This document shows, one piece after another, positions 27,305 through 36,483 of a DNA stretch of 62,238 nucleotides. The position numbers were made by a program, and so were the translations under genes. The notes under the pieces are model-generated. The model searched no databases and had not been told where the DNA came from. It saw only the letters and a list, made by a program, of their open reading frames with translations. The stretch comes from Lachnospiraceae bacterium. Lineage in GTDB: Bacteria > Bacillota > Clostridia > Lachnospirales > Lachnospiraceae. How positions within the stretch are numbered: the stretch's first letter is position 1; each line of letters starts with the position of its first letter. The DNA is taken from NCBI GenBank assembly GCA_028696165.1, contig JAQVHQ010000013.1:1-62238 (forward strand), given 5' to 3'.

Positions 27305-28066
27305 ATGAGTGGAGCGAAAATCTTGAGTACAAACGAAATTCATTCTATGAAAAAAAATATAAGTGGAATTATCTTTGACCGGCAGGAATTCGAGATTCCA
27401 CATAATCCATACGAGCAGGAAGTCAGGGAACTAGACAGCATTCGTAAAGGAGATAGAAATCTGCTTTTGCAAAGTTGGAAAGAAACTTATCCGGGGCAGG
27501 TGGGAACACTGGCTGATAATCCTCTGCGCCAGGCGAAGAATGTGGCAATTTGTGTGATTACGCTGTCATCCCGTGCTGCAATTGAGGGAGGTATGCTGCC
27601 GGAAGAGGCATTTTCCATGGTAGATGCCTGTGTGATGCAGGTGGAGAAAATGAGTGACAGCAGCCGGATCGAGGAATTTCAAAGAGAAGCACAGTTGGAA
27701 TTTTTAGAAGGTGTAATCCGGGCGCAGCAGAAGTCCGAGCGAAATGAGCTGGTAGAGCGAACGAAGAACTATATTTTTCAAAACCTGCATAAATCGATTA
27801 TAATAGGCGAGATTGGAAAACATATGGGAGTGAATTCGGATTATTTATCGACTCTGTTTCATAAGGTGGAAGGGTGCACGATTCAGCAGTATATTCAAAA
27901 GGAGAAGGTCCATCTGGCCGAGAATATGCTCAGATATTCAGATTACAGTATTCAGGAAATTGCTTCTTATTTATTGTTTTGTTCCCAGAGTCATTTTGGA
28001 CAGGCATTCAAAAAAGAAGTTGGCATGACACCCAGCCAGTATCGGAAAAAGTTTGGTGTCCGGTAG
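27305..28066 (+). CDS. AraC family transcriptional regulator
   Basis: Regulator of up to 253 aa. The C-terminal pair of AraC helix-turn-helix motifs (about 155-250) is clear: IGEIGKHMGVNSDYLSTLFHK, shown in part, and SIQEIASYLLFCSQSHFGQAFKKEVGMTPSQYRK, shown in part. The N-terminal 150 residues are helical and are not a cupin sugar-binding fold; similar helical N-termini occur in Lachnospiraceae regulators next to glycosidases. The ATG at 27305 has no ribosome site, whereas the TTG at 27323 has GGAG 8 bp upstream and may be the true start. It is bracketed by terminators and precedes a GH42 relative, its probable target. Confidence 0.85.
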   Translation: MSGAKILSTNEIHSMKKNISGIIFDRQEFEIPHNPYEQEVRELDSIRKGDRNLLLQSWKETYPGQVGTLADNPLRQAKNVAICVITLSSRAAIEGGMLPEEAFSMVDACVMQVEKMSDSSRIEEFQREAQLEFLEGVIRAQQKSERNELVERTKNYIFQNLHKSIIIGEIGKHMGVNSDYLSTLFHKVEGCTIQQYIQKEKVHLAENMLRYSDYSIQEIASYLLFCSQSHFGQAFKKEVGMTPSQYRKKFGVR

Positions 28067-28156
28067 CCGGTAAAAGGAACTTAAGTAATACAGAAAAGAC
28101 AATTACAGAAGTATAAAATAAGAAAATAAAAATAGAATTCAAAACATCTAAAATTA

Positions 28157-28200
28157 ACGAGAGTCGCACAAAATTAATGATATATTTTGTGCGACTCTTT
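28157..28200 (+). terminator. intrinsic terminator after AraC-type gene
   Basis: AGAGTCGCACAAAAT pairs with ATTTTGTGCGACTCT across a short AT loop, followed by TTTT. Confidence 0.85.
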
Positions 28201-28355
28201 TGGTACAGTAAAGATAAATAGAGTTGAGAGTAAAGCGGAATAAGCAAGAAAGCGAGGATGACAGAATATAAAAAATGCGTGATAACGCAAATTAAGCTAA
28301 AGTAATTAAACTAAGGAAAAACAATAAGAAAGCATGAAAAAGGAGAATAAAAACC

Positions 28356-30392
28356 ATGAAAAAAATGAACACACTAATCTACGGAACCGCATACTATGAC
28401 GAGTACATGCCATATGACCGTTTGGAAAAAGATGTGGAAATGATGAAAAAAGCAGGAATCAACACCGTACGTATCGCAGAATCCACTTGGAGCACCTGCG
28501 AACCCCAGGAAGGTGTATTTGATTTCTCTCATGTAGAACGGGTTATGGACGCTATGGAAGCAGCAGGAATTTCTGTAATTATAGGAACACCTACCTATGC
28601 AATCCCTACCTGGATGGTAAAATCTCATCCGGATGTATTAGCTACGACGGTAAATGGCAGAGGCATCTATGGAGCTCGTCAGATTATGGATATCACACAT
28701 CCGGTATATCGATTCTATGCAGAACGAGTGATTCGAAAATTGATGGAATGCAGTGCACACCGTGCCTGTGTTATCGGCTTTCAAGTAGATAACGAGACAA
28801 AAGCATACAAAACTGCCGGAAAAAATGTTCAGGAACAGTTTGTAAAATATCTCCGGAAAAAATTTGATGATAATCTGGATAAATTAAATGCAGAATTTGG
28901 ACTGGATTACTGGAGTAATCGCATCAATGCCTGGGAAGATTTTCCGGATGTAAGGGGAACTATTAATGGAAGTCTGGGCGCAGAATTTGAAAAGTTTCAG
29001 CGTACATTGGTAACAGATTTTTTAAGCTGGCAGGCAGATATTGTGAGCGAATATAAAAGGGAAGACCAGTTCATCACCCACAATTTTGATTTTGAGTGGA
29101 GAGGATATTCTTACGGAGTACAGCCGGATGTGGATCATAAGCAGACGGCAAAGTGCCTTACCATAGCAGGATGCGACATCTATCATCCAACCCAGGATGA
29201 TCTGACCGGAGCAGAAATCGCTTTTGGTGGCGATATGACCCGGTCCTTAAAGCAGGATAACTATCTGGTAATCGAGACGGAGGCACAGGGATTCCCGGGA
29301 TGGACACCATATCCGGGACAGCTTCGCCTTCAGGCCTACAGTCATATCGCATCAGGGGCTAACAGTGTCATGTACTGGCATTGGCACTCTATACACAATT
29401 CCTTTGAGACATATTGGAGAGGAATCTTAAGCCACGATATGCAGGAGAATGAAGTCTATCGTGAGGCATCCATAGTGGGAAATGAGTGGAACCAGATAGG
29501 AAGTCATCTGGTGAATCTAAAGAAGAAAAATGAAGTAGCCATGATGGTGAGCAATGAAGCTCTTACTGCCTTAAATTGGTTTGGAATCGAAGCCAGTGCA
29601 GCCGGAAACGGAGATACCGCTTACAACGATGTAGTGCGTTGGATGTACGATACCATATATAAAATGAATGTGGAATGTGACATGATCTGGACAGAATCTG
29701 ATAATCTGTCTGATTACAAAGTGATTATAGTACCAGCCCTCTATGCAGCTTCCGATGCATGTCTGGAAAAATTAAAAGCCTATGTAAAACAGGGCGGACA
29801 TCTGGTAATGACATTTAAATCAGCCTTTGCCAATGAAAATGTAAAGGTAAGCAGTCAGACACAGCCCCATATTCTGCAGGAATGCCTGGGGCTATCTTAT
29901 CAGCAGTTTACATTCCCTAAGAATGTAAAGCTTTCTTCTGAGATATATGAAGTATCCGAAGAAGAACGAGAGGCAAAAGTATTTATGGAACTTCTTATGA
30001 CAGATTCAGCGAAAGTACTTGCCACATATGAGCATCCGCAGTGGAAAGCATATGCTGCAGTTACAGAACATGAGTATGAGGAGGGTATGACTACCTATGT
30101 AGGCTGCATGACATCCCATGCCTATTTAGAAAAAATTCTTGGCAGAGCTTTTGCTCAGGCAAATGTGACTATGCCAGAAGAGACGATCACTTATCCACTG
30201 GTACTGCGAAAAGGAGTTAATGATTTGGGAAGAGAGGTATCCTTCTATTTGAACTATTCCTCACAAGACCGGGAAGTTGTTTATGGGGAAATAGAGGGCA
30301 CAGAATTAATCTCACAGGAAAAAGTGTCACAAGGAGAAATTGTTATGGTTCCTGCATGGGGCGTGAAAGTGATTGAGAAAAATGAGAAATAG
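28356..30392 (+). CDS. GH42-like beta-galactosidase, lacking the zinc cysteines
   Basis: Cytosolic glycoside hydrolase of 678 aa with the GH42 layout: RIAESTWS near the barrel start, acid/base E147 in FQVDNETK, nucleophile E309 in VIETEAQG, and a trimerisation domain from about 395. The four zinc-binding cysteines of classic GH42 enzymes are absent, and the active-site tail (GFPGWTPYPGQ, YWHWHSIHNSFE) differs from both other GH42 proteins here. It therefore belongs to a different subgroup, probably with another aglycone or linkage preference. The AGGAG is 10 bp upstream of the ATG. It lies between an AraC regulator and an ABC importer. GH42 membership is fairly certain; activity is inferred. 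Confidence 0.82.
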   Translation: MKKMNTLIYGTAYYDEYMPYDRLEKDVEMMKKAGINTVRIAESTWSTCEPQEGVFDFSHVERVMDAMEAAGISVIIGTPTYAIPTWMVKSHPDVLATTVNGRGIYGARQIMDITHPVYRFYAERVIRKLMECSAHRACVIGFQVDNETKAYKTAGKNVQEQFVKYLRKKFDDNLDKLNAEFGLDYWSNRINAWEDFPDVRGTINGSLGAEFEKFQRTLVTDFLSWQADIVSEYKREDQFITHNFDFEWRGYSYGVQPDVDHKQTAKCLTIAGCDIYHPTQDDLTGAEIAFGGDMTRSLKQDNYLVIETEAQGFPGWTPYPGQLRLQAYSHIASGANSVMYWHWHSIHNSFETYWRGILSHDMQENEVYREASIVGNEWNQIGSHLVNLKKKNEVAMMVSNEALTALNWFGIEASAAGNGDTAYNDVVRWMYDTIYKMNVECDMIWTESDNLSDYKVIIVPALYAASDACLEKLKAYVKQGGHLVMTFKSAFANENVKVSSQTQPHILQECLGLSYQQFTFPKNVKLSSEIYEVSEEEREAKVFMELLMTDSAKVLATYEHPQWKAYAAVTEHEYEEGMTTYVGCMTSHAYLEKILGRAFAQANVTMPEETITYPLVLRKGVNDLGREVSFYLNYSSQDREVVYGEIEGTELISQEKVSQGEIVMVPAWGVKVIEKNEK

Positions 30393-30557
30393 TATATAAT
30401 ATTGTGCAAAATAACTAACAAGTAAAATGATTATACAAAAAAAGGAAAAATATTAAACAAAACAGGAGATGATAACGCCTTAAAACAATTTACCGCTTTT
30501 GCTATAGTAATACTACAAACAGAACAGCAAGTTGTTCAAAAAAGGAGGAAGAAAGTA

Positions 30558-31871
30558 ATGAAGAAAAAAAGAGCATTGGCATTATTGCTGACAACAGTTA
30601 TGGGTCTGGGATTACTAACAGGCTGCGGAGGTTCTGGAAGTTCATCGGAAAGTGCAGACAGCAAAGATGCTGAAGAGGGAAAAACGCTCAGTATGATGTG
30701 TATCGGAACAACAGCAGATGCATATATGGAAGGATACCAGTCAATTATTGACAGCTTTAATGAAAATAATGAGTTTGGTGTAACTGTTGATGCAGAATTT
30801 GTAAGTAATTCTGATTACAAAACAAAGCTGACTACATTAATGGCTTCTGATTCTGAACCGGATATTATATTTACATGGGAGTTAGGATACCTTCAGACTT
30901 TTGTAGACGGCGGAAAAATTGTGGATTTGACACCGTATCTTGAAGAGGATACTGCATGGAAAGATAGCTTCAATGATGGTATGCTGGATCAATTGACTTA
31001 CGATGGAAAAGTATATGGAATTCCAACTCAGGAGTGTGTTGGTACTATGTATTACAATAAAGCTATTTTTGAAGAAAATGGTGTTGCAGTGCCTACAACA
31101 TATGAGGAATATCGTCAGGTGTGTGATACATTAGTTGCTAATGGCGTTACTCCAGTTGCACTTGCTTCTACGCCAGATGATGCTTGGCTGGTATCTCAGT
31201 ATATTCAGCAGTTAGCAAATGGTATTGGTGGATATGAGTATTTTGAAAGTTTGAAAGATGGAACTGGAAAATGGAATGATGATACGATGGTTCAGGCTGC
31301 AAAATTATTCCAGGAAGAAGTTGAGGCCGGATATTATGAAGATGGATTTACTGGTGTTAGCGGAACAGAAGCAGAAGCTTTATTCCAGTCAGGACAAACA
31401 GCTATGTACTATAACGGTTCATGGGAAACATCTAATTTAGATAATTCTGAATACTGTGAAGTGAGTGAGGATGTAAGCTGCTTTACTATGCCGGCAGTAG
31501 ATGCAGAGAATGCATATATTTCTATGGGCTCTGTTGATTCTTCATATGCAGTATCAACAAATTGTAAAAATGTGGATGCAGCAGTTGGGTTGTTAAAATA
31601 TTGGACAAATGCAGAAAATGCTTCCATGCTGCTATATGATTATGGACGTATGCCATCTACAAAAGTGGAATTAGATCAAAGCAAATTATCAAGTCTTTGC
31701 ATTGATGTTATTGCCAGATTCGAGGAACAGAAATCTTTAACTCCATGGTTTGACCGTGTTGATACCAATATTGGTAATGAATTCAACAATTGTGGTGTGT
31801 CTATTTCCAATGGTGAAGATCCTCAGGGAATCTATGATGGACTGCAGGAGTACGCACAGTCACAGTCATAA
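30558..31871 (+). CDS. ABC sugar importer, extracellular binding lipoprotein
   Basis: Family 1 extracellular solute-binding protein of 437 aa. It has a lipoprotein signal peptide with lipobox LLTGC (lipidated C23), a short Ser/Gly linker and the bilobal fold with EPDIIFTWELGY, GKVYGIPTQECVGTMYYNKAIF and MPAVDAEN. It delivers an oligosaccharide to the two permeases encoded downstream. A strong AAAGGAGG ribosome site is present. A hairpin with T run follows the gene, which would let this gene be expressed above the permeases. No ATPase subunit is encoded here; such importers often share an MsiK/MsmX-type ATPase from elsewhere. Confidence 0.92.
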   Translation: MKKKRALALLLTTVMGLGLLTGCGGSGSSSESADSKDAEEGKTLSMMCIGTTADAYMEGYQSIIDSFNENNEFGVTVDAEFVSNSDYKTKLTTLMASDSEPDIIFTWELGYLQTFVDGGKIVDLTPYLEEDTAWKDSFNDGMLDQLTYDGKVYGIPTQECVGTMYYNKAIFEENGVAVPTTYEEYRQVCDTLVANGVTPVALASTPDDAWLVSQYIQQLANGIGGYEYFESLKDGTGKWNDDTMVQAAKLFQEEVEAGYYEDGFTGVSGTEAEALFQSGQTAMYYNGSWETSNLDNSEYCEVSEDVSCFTMPAVDAENAYISMGSVDSSYAVSTNCKNVDAAVGLLKYWTNAENASMLLYDYGRMPSTKVELDQSKLSSLCIDVIARFEEQKSLTPWFDRVDTNIGNEFNNCGVSISNGEDPQGIYDGLQEYAQSQS

Positions 31872-31894
31872 ATACATACTGAAACTTCGTGTTG

Positions 31895-31940
31895 AACTGC
31901 TGGTAAAGAGCAATCAGTACAGTCTTTACCAGCAGTTTTT
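31895..31940 (+). terminator. attenuating terminator between binding protein and permeases
   Basis: AACTGCTGGTAAAGA pairs with TCTTTACCAGCAGTT, followed by TTTTTG. It lies inside the apparent operon, so partial read-through is expected. Confidence 0.85.
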
Positions 31941-31997
31941 GTAAAAATACGTATGTGAAAGTTGAGTTTGAAAGACTTATACGAGGGAGGTATGTTT

Positions 31998-32879
31998 ATG
32001 AAGTCTGTGTTTGGTAATAAAAAAAGTATCGCGGTATTTGTACTGCCAGCGTTTATTGTATATGCAATTTTTTGTCTTTTCCCAATTGGATATAATATAT
32101 ATATGTCATTTTTTGATACAAATCTAATGGAAAAATCAACATTTGTAGGATTAAATAATTATATACAGCTGGCGAAGGATGCAACTTTTATAAAATCACT
32201 GAAAAACAATATTTTGATGGTAATTGGTTCTTTAATTGCACATATGCCGTTGGCTATGTTTTTTGCTAATGCTATCTTTAAGAAAATCAAGGGAGCAGCA
32301 TTTTTTCAGACAGTTTTCTTCCTGCCAAGTGTTATCTGTGGTGTGGCAGTAGGTCTTACCTGGACATTTATCTACAATGGTAATTACGGTTTGCTTAATG
32401 CATTTTTAGGCGCAATAGGATTGGAAAATCTGCAGCAGGTATGGTTGTCGAATAAGAATCTTGCACTGTTTTGTATCATCATCGTTGTTATGTGGCAGTT
32501 TGTGGGATATCATATGATTATCCAGCTGGCAGCCATGAGAAATATTGACAGTTCTTATTATGAGGCAGCAAGTATTGACGGAGCAACCGGATGGCAGCAG
32601 TTCGTCAATATTACATTACCAATGATTAAACCTATTCTAAAGATTGATGCAGTTTTGATTATTACTGGTTCTTTGAAATATTTCGATTTGATAGCAGTTA
32701 TGACTGGCGGAGGTCCCAACCATGCGACGGAAGTAATGTCTACATATATGTACTATCAGGGATTTAATATTCTGAAATATGGATACTCATCAGCTATTGG
32801 TGTTGTCTTGTTACTATTGTGTGCAGGTTCCGTAGTATTGTCGAACAAAGTCTTTAAGACAGATGATACACAGATGTAG
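31998..32879 (+). CDS. ABC sugar importer permease 1 (MalF/UgpA-like)
   Basis: Inner-membrane permease of 293 aa with six membrane segments and the EAA loop EAASIDGATGWQQFVNITLP, which contacts the ATPase. PGGG-type residues (MTGGGPNHAT) after it are typical of the carbohydrate uptake 1 family. The start at 31998 is chosen because GGGAGG (31985-31990) is 7 bp upstream; ATGs at 31962 and 31992 are too early or too close. It is followed 14 bp later by the second permease. Confidence 0.9.
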   Translation: MKSVFGNKKSIAVFVLPAFIVYAIFCLFPIGYNIYMSFFDTNLMEKSTFVGLNNYIQLAKDATFIKSLKNNILMVIGSLIAHMPLAMFFANAIFKKIKGAAFFQTVFFLPSVICGVAVGLTWTFIYNGNYGLLNAFLGAIGLENLQQVWLSNKNLALFCIIIVVMWQFVGYHMIIQLAAMRNIDSSYYEAASIDGATGWQQFVNITLPMIKPILKIDAVLIITGSLKYFDLIAVMTGGGPNHATEVMSTYMYYQGFNILKYGYSSAIGVVLLLLCAGSVVLSNKVFKTDDTQM

Positions 32880-32893
32880 GGGAGGGGAATATC

Positions 32894-33730
32894 ATGAAAA
32901 AGAGTCCGGCTGAAAAAGTATGGCTTGGGATTAAGTATGTAACCCTTATAATATTCACGATTATGTGTCTATATCCTATTTTGTGGTTGCTGCTTGCATC
33001 TTTTAAGACAAATAAAGAATTATATGTAAATGCATGGGGACTTCCGGAAACCTGGAATTTCTCTAACTATGTGACAGCGGTTGTAGACGGAAAGATTTTC
33101 CAGTATTTTGGGAATTCTGTAATCATAGCTGTATGTGCAGTTTTGGTTACCGTTATCTTTTCTACTATGGCATCCTACGCCATAGCAAGAATGGAATGGA
33201 AATTATCGAAGTTAACTTATAACATCTTCCTTATGGGAATGATGATTCCGGTATATGCAATGGTGATTCCGCTGTTTTCTATTTTCAAATCCATGGGATT
33301 ATTAAATAATCATTTGTCTGTAATCATACCGCATATAGCAATAGGATTTCCAATGGCAATTTTTATCATATGCGGATTTATGGGATCTGTCCCGAGAGAA
33401 TTGGAAGAAGCTTCCATCATTGACGGATGTAATATCTATCAGTGTTTTGGAAAAATTATATTACCAATCTCCAAATCATCCATCGTAACGGTAGCAGTAG
33501 TGCAGTTTATCAACGTCTGGAACGATCTGTTACTGCCAAGAATCTTTTTAACTGATGCAGAGAAGATGACACTTCCGGTAGGACTTACGAATTTCCAGGC
33601 GATGTACTCTACGAACTATGTCTGTGAGATTGCAGCAGTAATTATTACGATTATTCCAAGTATTGTAGTATATATTTTATTACACAGATATATTATGGAA
33701 GGTATGGTTGCCGGCGCTGTAAAAGGATGA
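32894..33730 (+). CDS. ABC sugar importer permease 2 (MalG/UgpE-like)
   Basis: Permease of 278 aa with six membrane segments and the EAA loop LEEASIIDGCNIYQCFGKIILP, shown here by its core EEASIIDG. The C-terminus MEGMVAGAVKG is characteristic of the MalG group. GGGGAGGGG precedes the ATG. Together with permease 1 it forms the channel of the importer; the ATPase is not encoded in the window. Confidence 0.92.
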   Translation: MKKSPAEKVWLGIKYVTLIIFTIMCLYPILWLLLASFKTNKELYVNAWGLPETWNFSNYVTAVVDGKIFQYFGNSVIIAVCAVLVTVIFSTMASYAIARMEWKLSKLTYNIFLMGMMIPVYAMVIPLFSIFKSMGLLNNHLSVIIPHIAIGFPMAIFIICGFMGSVPRELEEASIIDGCNIYQCFGKIILPISKSSIVTVAVVQFINVWNDLLLPRIFLTDAEKMTLPVGLTNFQAMYSTNYVCEIAAVIITIIPSIVVYILLHRYIMEGMVAGAVKG

Positions 33731-33785
33731 TAAACTAAAGAAAATAAATTTAAATACGCATAGCATATATGTATGCCTGACCATT

Positions 33786-33832
33786 AGAACTGTTGTATCA
33801 TAATACCAAATATGAGACAGCAGTTCTTTGGC
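33786..33832 (+). terminator. imperfect terminator after the permeases
   Basis: AGAACTGTTGT pairs with ACAGCAGTTCT (with mismatches) plus an inner TCATA/TATGA pair, followed by TTTGG. It is weaker than its neighbours, so read-through into the two-component genes is possible. Confidence 0.5.
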
Positions 33833-33878
33833 ACATATGTTGCCGGTGTGAAGAGGTAGCAAAACAGGAGGGGAAGAT

Positions 33879-34721
33879 ATGAATCTGCTTATTGCTGATG
33901 ATGAACTGGTAATAAGAAAAGGAATGCAGAGTCTGGACTGGAAGTCCATTGGATTAGAGGAAATCTATACAGCACAAAACGGTGCGGAGGCAAAGGAATT
34001 ATTATTGTCATGTCCTATCGACCTTGTGATTTTTGATATTCGTATGCCGGGAATGACAGGACTTGAATTAGCCAGGATGATTCAGGAATACTCCATGGAC
34101 ACGGCTGTTATCCTGCTTACAGGCTTTGCAGAATTCGAGTATGCCAGGGAAGCCATGCGTTATGGTGTGAGTGACTATCTGACAAAACCATTGCGTCCAA
34201 AAGAAATTTTAGCAGCAGTCTTGAAAGTCAAGACTGAATTAGAACAAAGACGCTATCAGGCAAAAGTGATTCGAAAGTACGAGGAGACCATAGGGGCCAG
34301 TGATACTTTTAGTCAGATTAAGAAATGTTTTCCTAAAACCAGCAGTATTATGACAGAAATACTCGCGGATATGGCAAAGGACTATAATCAGTCAATATCC
34401 TTGAGCAATTATGCAGAAAAATATCATTTTTCAAAAGGTTATATATCCAAGATGTTTAAAAAAGAAACAGCATATTCTTTTATGGACTTACTTAATTCTA
34501 TCCGACTGATGAATGCAGCACTGCTTTTGCAGGATGGGGAAAAAATAGTGGATGCATGCGAAAAGACAGGATTTAACGATCAGCGATACTTTTCACAGGT
34601 GTTTAAAAAGTGTTTTCAATGCAGTCCATCTGAATTTAAGAATAAAGAAGTAGATAAAAATAGCTTGAAATTAAAGAGTATCCTGGAGAAAAATCATGAG
34701 AATGACGAGAATGCGCAATAG
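33879..34721 (+). CDS. YesN-type response regulator (REC-AraC)
   Basis: Response regulator of 280 aa: receiver domain (1-120) with acidic pocket ADDE, phospho-acceptor D53 in IFDIRMPGM and K near KPLRPKE, then a C-terminal AraC-type double helix-turn-helix (about 170-265; SLSNYAEKYHFSKGYISKMF and FNDQRYFSQVFKK). GGAGGGG precedes the ATG. Its 3' end overlaps the kinase gene by 26 bp, so the pair is co-translated. It presumably activates the sugar importer and GH42 genes around it. Confidence 0.9.
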   Translation: MNLLIADDELVIRKGMQSLDWKSIGLEEIYTAQNGAEAKELLLSCPIDLVIFDIRMPGMTGLELARMIQEYSMDTAVILLTGFAEFEYAREAMRYGVSDYLTKPLRPKEILAAVLKVKTELEQRRYQAKVIRKYEETIGASDTFSQIKKCFPKTSSIMTEILADMAKDYNQSISLSNYAEKYHFSKGYISKMFKKETAYSFMDLLNSIRLMNAALLLQDGEKIVDACEKTGFNDQRYFSQVFKKCFQCSPSEFKNKEVDKNSLKLKSILEKNHENDENAQ

Positions 34722-36483
34722 TATACAGACAAAAGGATTTTTAGTGTTTACTGTTTTGATTAGTACTACGGTACTGATTTTATTTGTATGCTTTATAACC
34801 ATTTTTGGCAGTGCATATTTGAACCAGACGAATGATTATCTTAGTGATGTCACCAAACAGGCGACGGAAAATGTGGATGATTTGGTGGAAAATGTTAATC
34901 AATTATCCATAGCGGTGCTTAGCAATGCGACGGTGCAGTATGCTTTAGAAGAGATGAATTCATATGAAGGTGACATTTCGGCAAATGAAAAAATCCAGTC
35001 TCTGGGAGCACAGATATCTAACCAGCTGAGAGCAGCTGTTTTTAATGAACCGGCAGTTTCTACTGTGCGTATTTATTCAGATTATGGTAATGAAGTGCGT
35101 ATCAGTACAGCAAATCAGGAACGTATAGAGTCGATATATACAAAAGAAGATTTATATGAGTTAAGCGGTGGTGCAGTGTGGGAGATGTCTGGAGATGAGG
35201 ATTACCTGTGTCTTTCCAGAGCTATTCTAAGCGTTACAACTATGAAGCCTATAGGATATATGACAGTTGTATGCAATAACGAAGCATTTTCCGATTCACT
35301 GTATGAGCTTTCGAAGACTTATTCCAGCAAAGTATATATACTTGATGAAAATCAGACTATTGTAACTTCAAACAGTAAAGAAGCTATCGGTACAACACTT
35401 CCATATTCAGCGAAGGAGATTGGCGAACGAAAGTTTAGAACCATTGTAGATCCGGAAACCGGCGAACAGAGTTTCTACTACAGTGGACGTGAAATGAGCA
35501 GTGGATGGGGTTTAGTGACATTAGTCAGTACCAGACAGTTTATGTCAGCGATTGGTATGATCTTTGGTATTCTCCTCTTGTTGGTATTTGCCGCGGTGGC
35601 AGCAGCGCTTCTTTTCACCAGATTTGCAGTAAAGAGTCTGTTTGGTCCAACCCAACAGATTTTATCTGGTATGGAACAGTTTGGACAGGGGAATCTGGAT
35701 GTGCGTGTACAGCTTGATAGCAAAGACGAATTTGGACAGATAGGGACAGCCTACAATCAGATGGCGGATAATATACAAAATCTTCTTGAGAAAGTTCTGA
35801 AGATGGAAATTGCCCAGAAAGAGGCTGAGATAGAAGTATTGAAGATGCAGATAAATCCACATTTTTTATATAATACACTGGATACTATCAGCTGGCTTGG
35901 CATCATGCAGGGAAATGATGATGTGTCGGACATATCTGTATCACTGGCAAATCTTCTGCGCGCAAATATTAAAAATGACCGTATGATATGTGTGAAAGAA
36001 GAATTGGAGACTATAAGAGACTATTTAAGAATCCAAAGTTATCGGTTTGGCGATAAAATACATGTGGTTTATGAAGTAAATCCAGAGGCAGAAGAATATA
36101 AGATGCCAAACTTCCTGCTGCAGCCGTTGATTGAAAATGCAGTAATTCACGGTTTTGAAGATAGTCAGAGAATAGAACCGGGAGAACTGCGGATTACCAT
36201 TGATGTAGATGAAGACGGTCTGTATTTTGAAATCGCAGATGATGGGAAGGGCATGGATGAAGATGAACTAGGACGGCTTATGGAAGAGTGCAGGGATATG
36301 AGCAGCCATTCTTCTATTGGACTTAAGAATGTATATCGAAGACTGCAGCTTATGTATGAGGATGAGAGTCAATTTAAGATGGAAAGCAAGAAAAATTGTG
36401 GGACAACCATTTCGTTTCACATACCTACAAAGAGAGAGGAAATTAAAAATTATGAGTCACAGACAAAAATTTCAATGGAATAA
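34696..36483 (+). CDS. YesM-type sensor histidine kinase
   Basis: Membrane kinase of 595 aa: a first membrane segment (about 15-40), an extracellular sensor region (about 45-275, Cache-like), a second segment (about 282-308), a HAMP linker, a His_kinase domain with phospho-acceptor H389 in QINPHFLYNTLD, and an HATPase domain with ENAVIHGF, ADDGKGM and GLKNVYRRL. It senses an extracellular ligand, probably a sugar or the loaded binding protein, and phosphorylates the partner regulator at 33879. The start at 34696 has TGGAG 9 bp upstream. It also overlaps the next gene by 32 bp, tying it to the GH42 enzyme. Confidence 0.9.
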   Translation: MRMTRMRNSIQTKGFLVFTVLISTTVLILFVCFITIFGSAYLNQTNDYLSDVTKQATENVDDLVENVNQLSIAVLSNATVQYALEEMNSYEGDISANEKIQSLGAQISNQLRAAVFNEPAVSTVRIYSDYGNEVRISTANQERIESIYTKEDLYELSGGAVWEMSGDEDYLCLSRAILSVTTMKPIGYMTVVCNNEAFSDSLYELSKTYSSKVYILDENQTIVTSNSKEAIGTTLPYSAKEIGERKFRTIVDPETGEQSFYYSGREMSSGWGLVTLVSTRQFMSAIGMIFGILLLLVFAAVAAALLFTRFAVKSLFGPTQQILSGMEQFGQGNLDVRVQLDSKDEFGQIGTAYNQMADNIQNLLEKVLKMEIAQKEAEIEVLKMQINPHFLYNTLDTISWLGIMQGNDDVSDISVSLANLLRANIKNDRMICVKEELETIRDYLRIQSYRFGDKIHVVYEVNPEAEEYKMPNFLLQPLIENAVIHGFEDSQRIEPGELRITIDVDEDGLYFEIADDGKGMDEDELGRLMEECRDMSSHSSIGLKNVYRRLQLMYEDESQFKMESKKNCGTTISFHIPTKREEIKNYESQTKISME

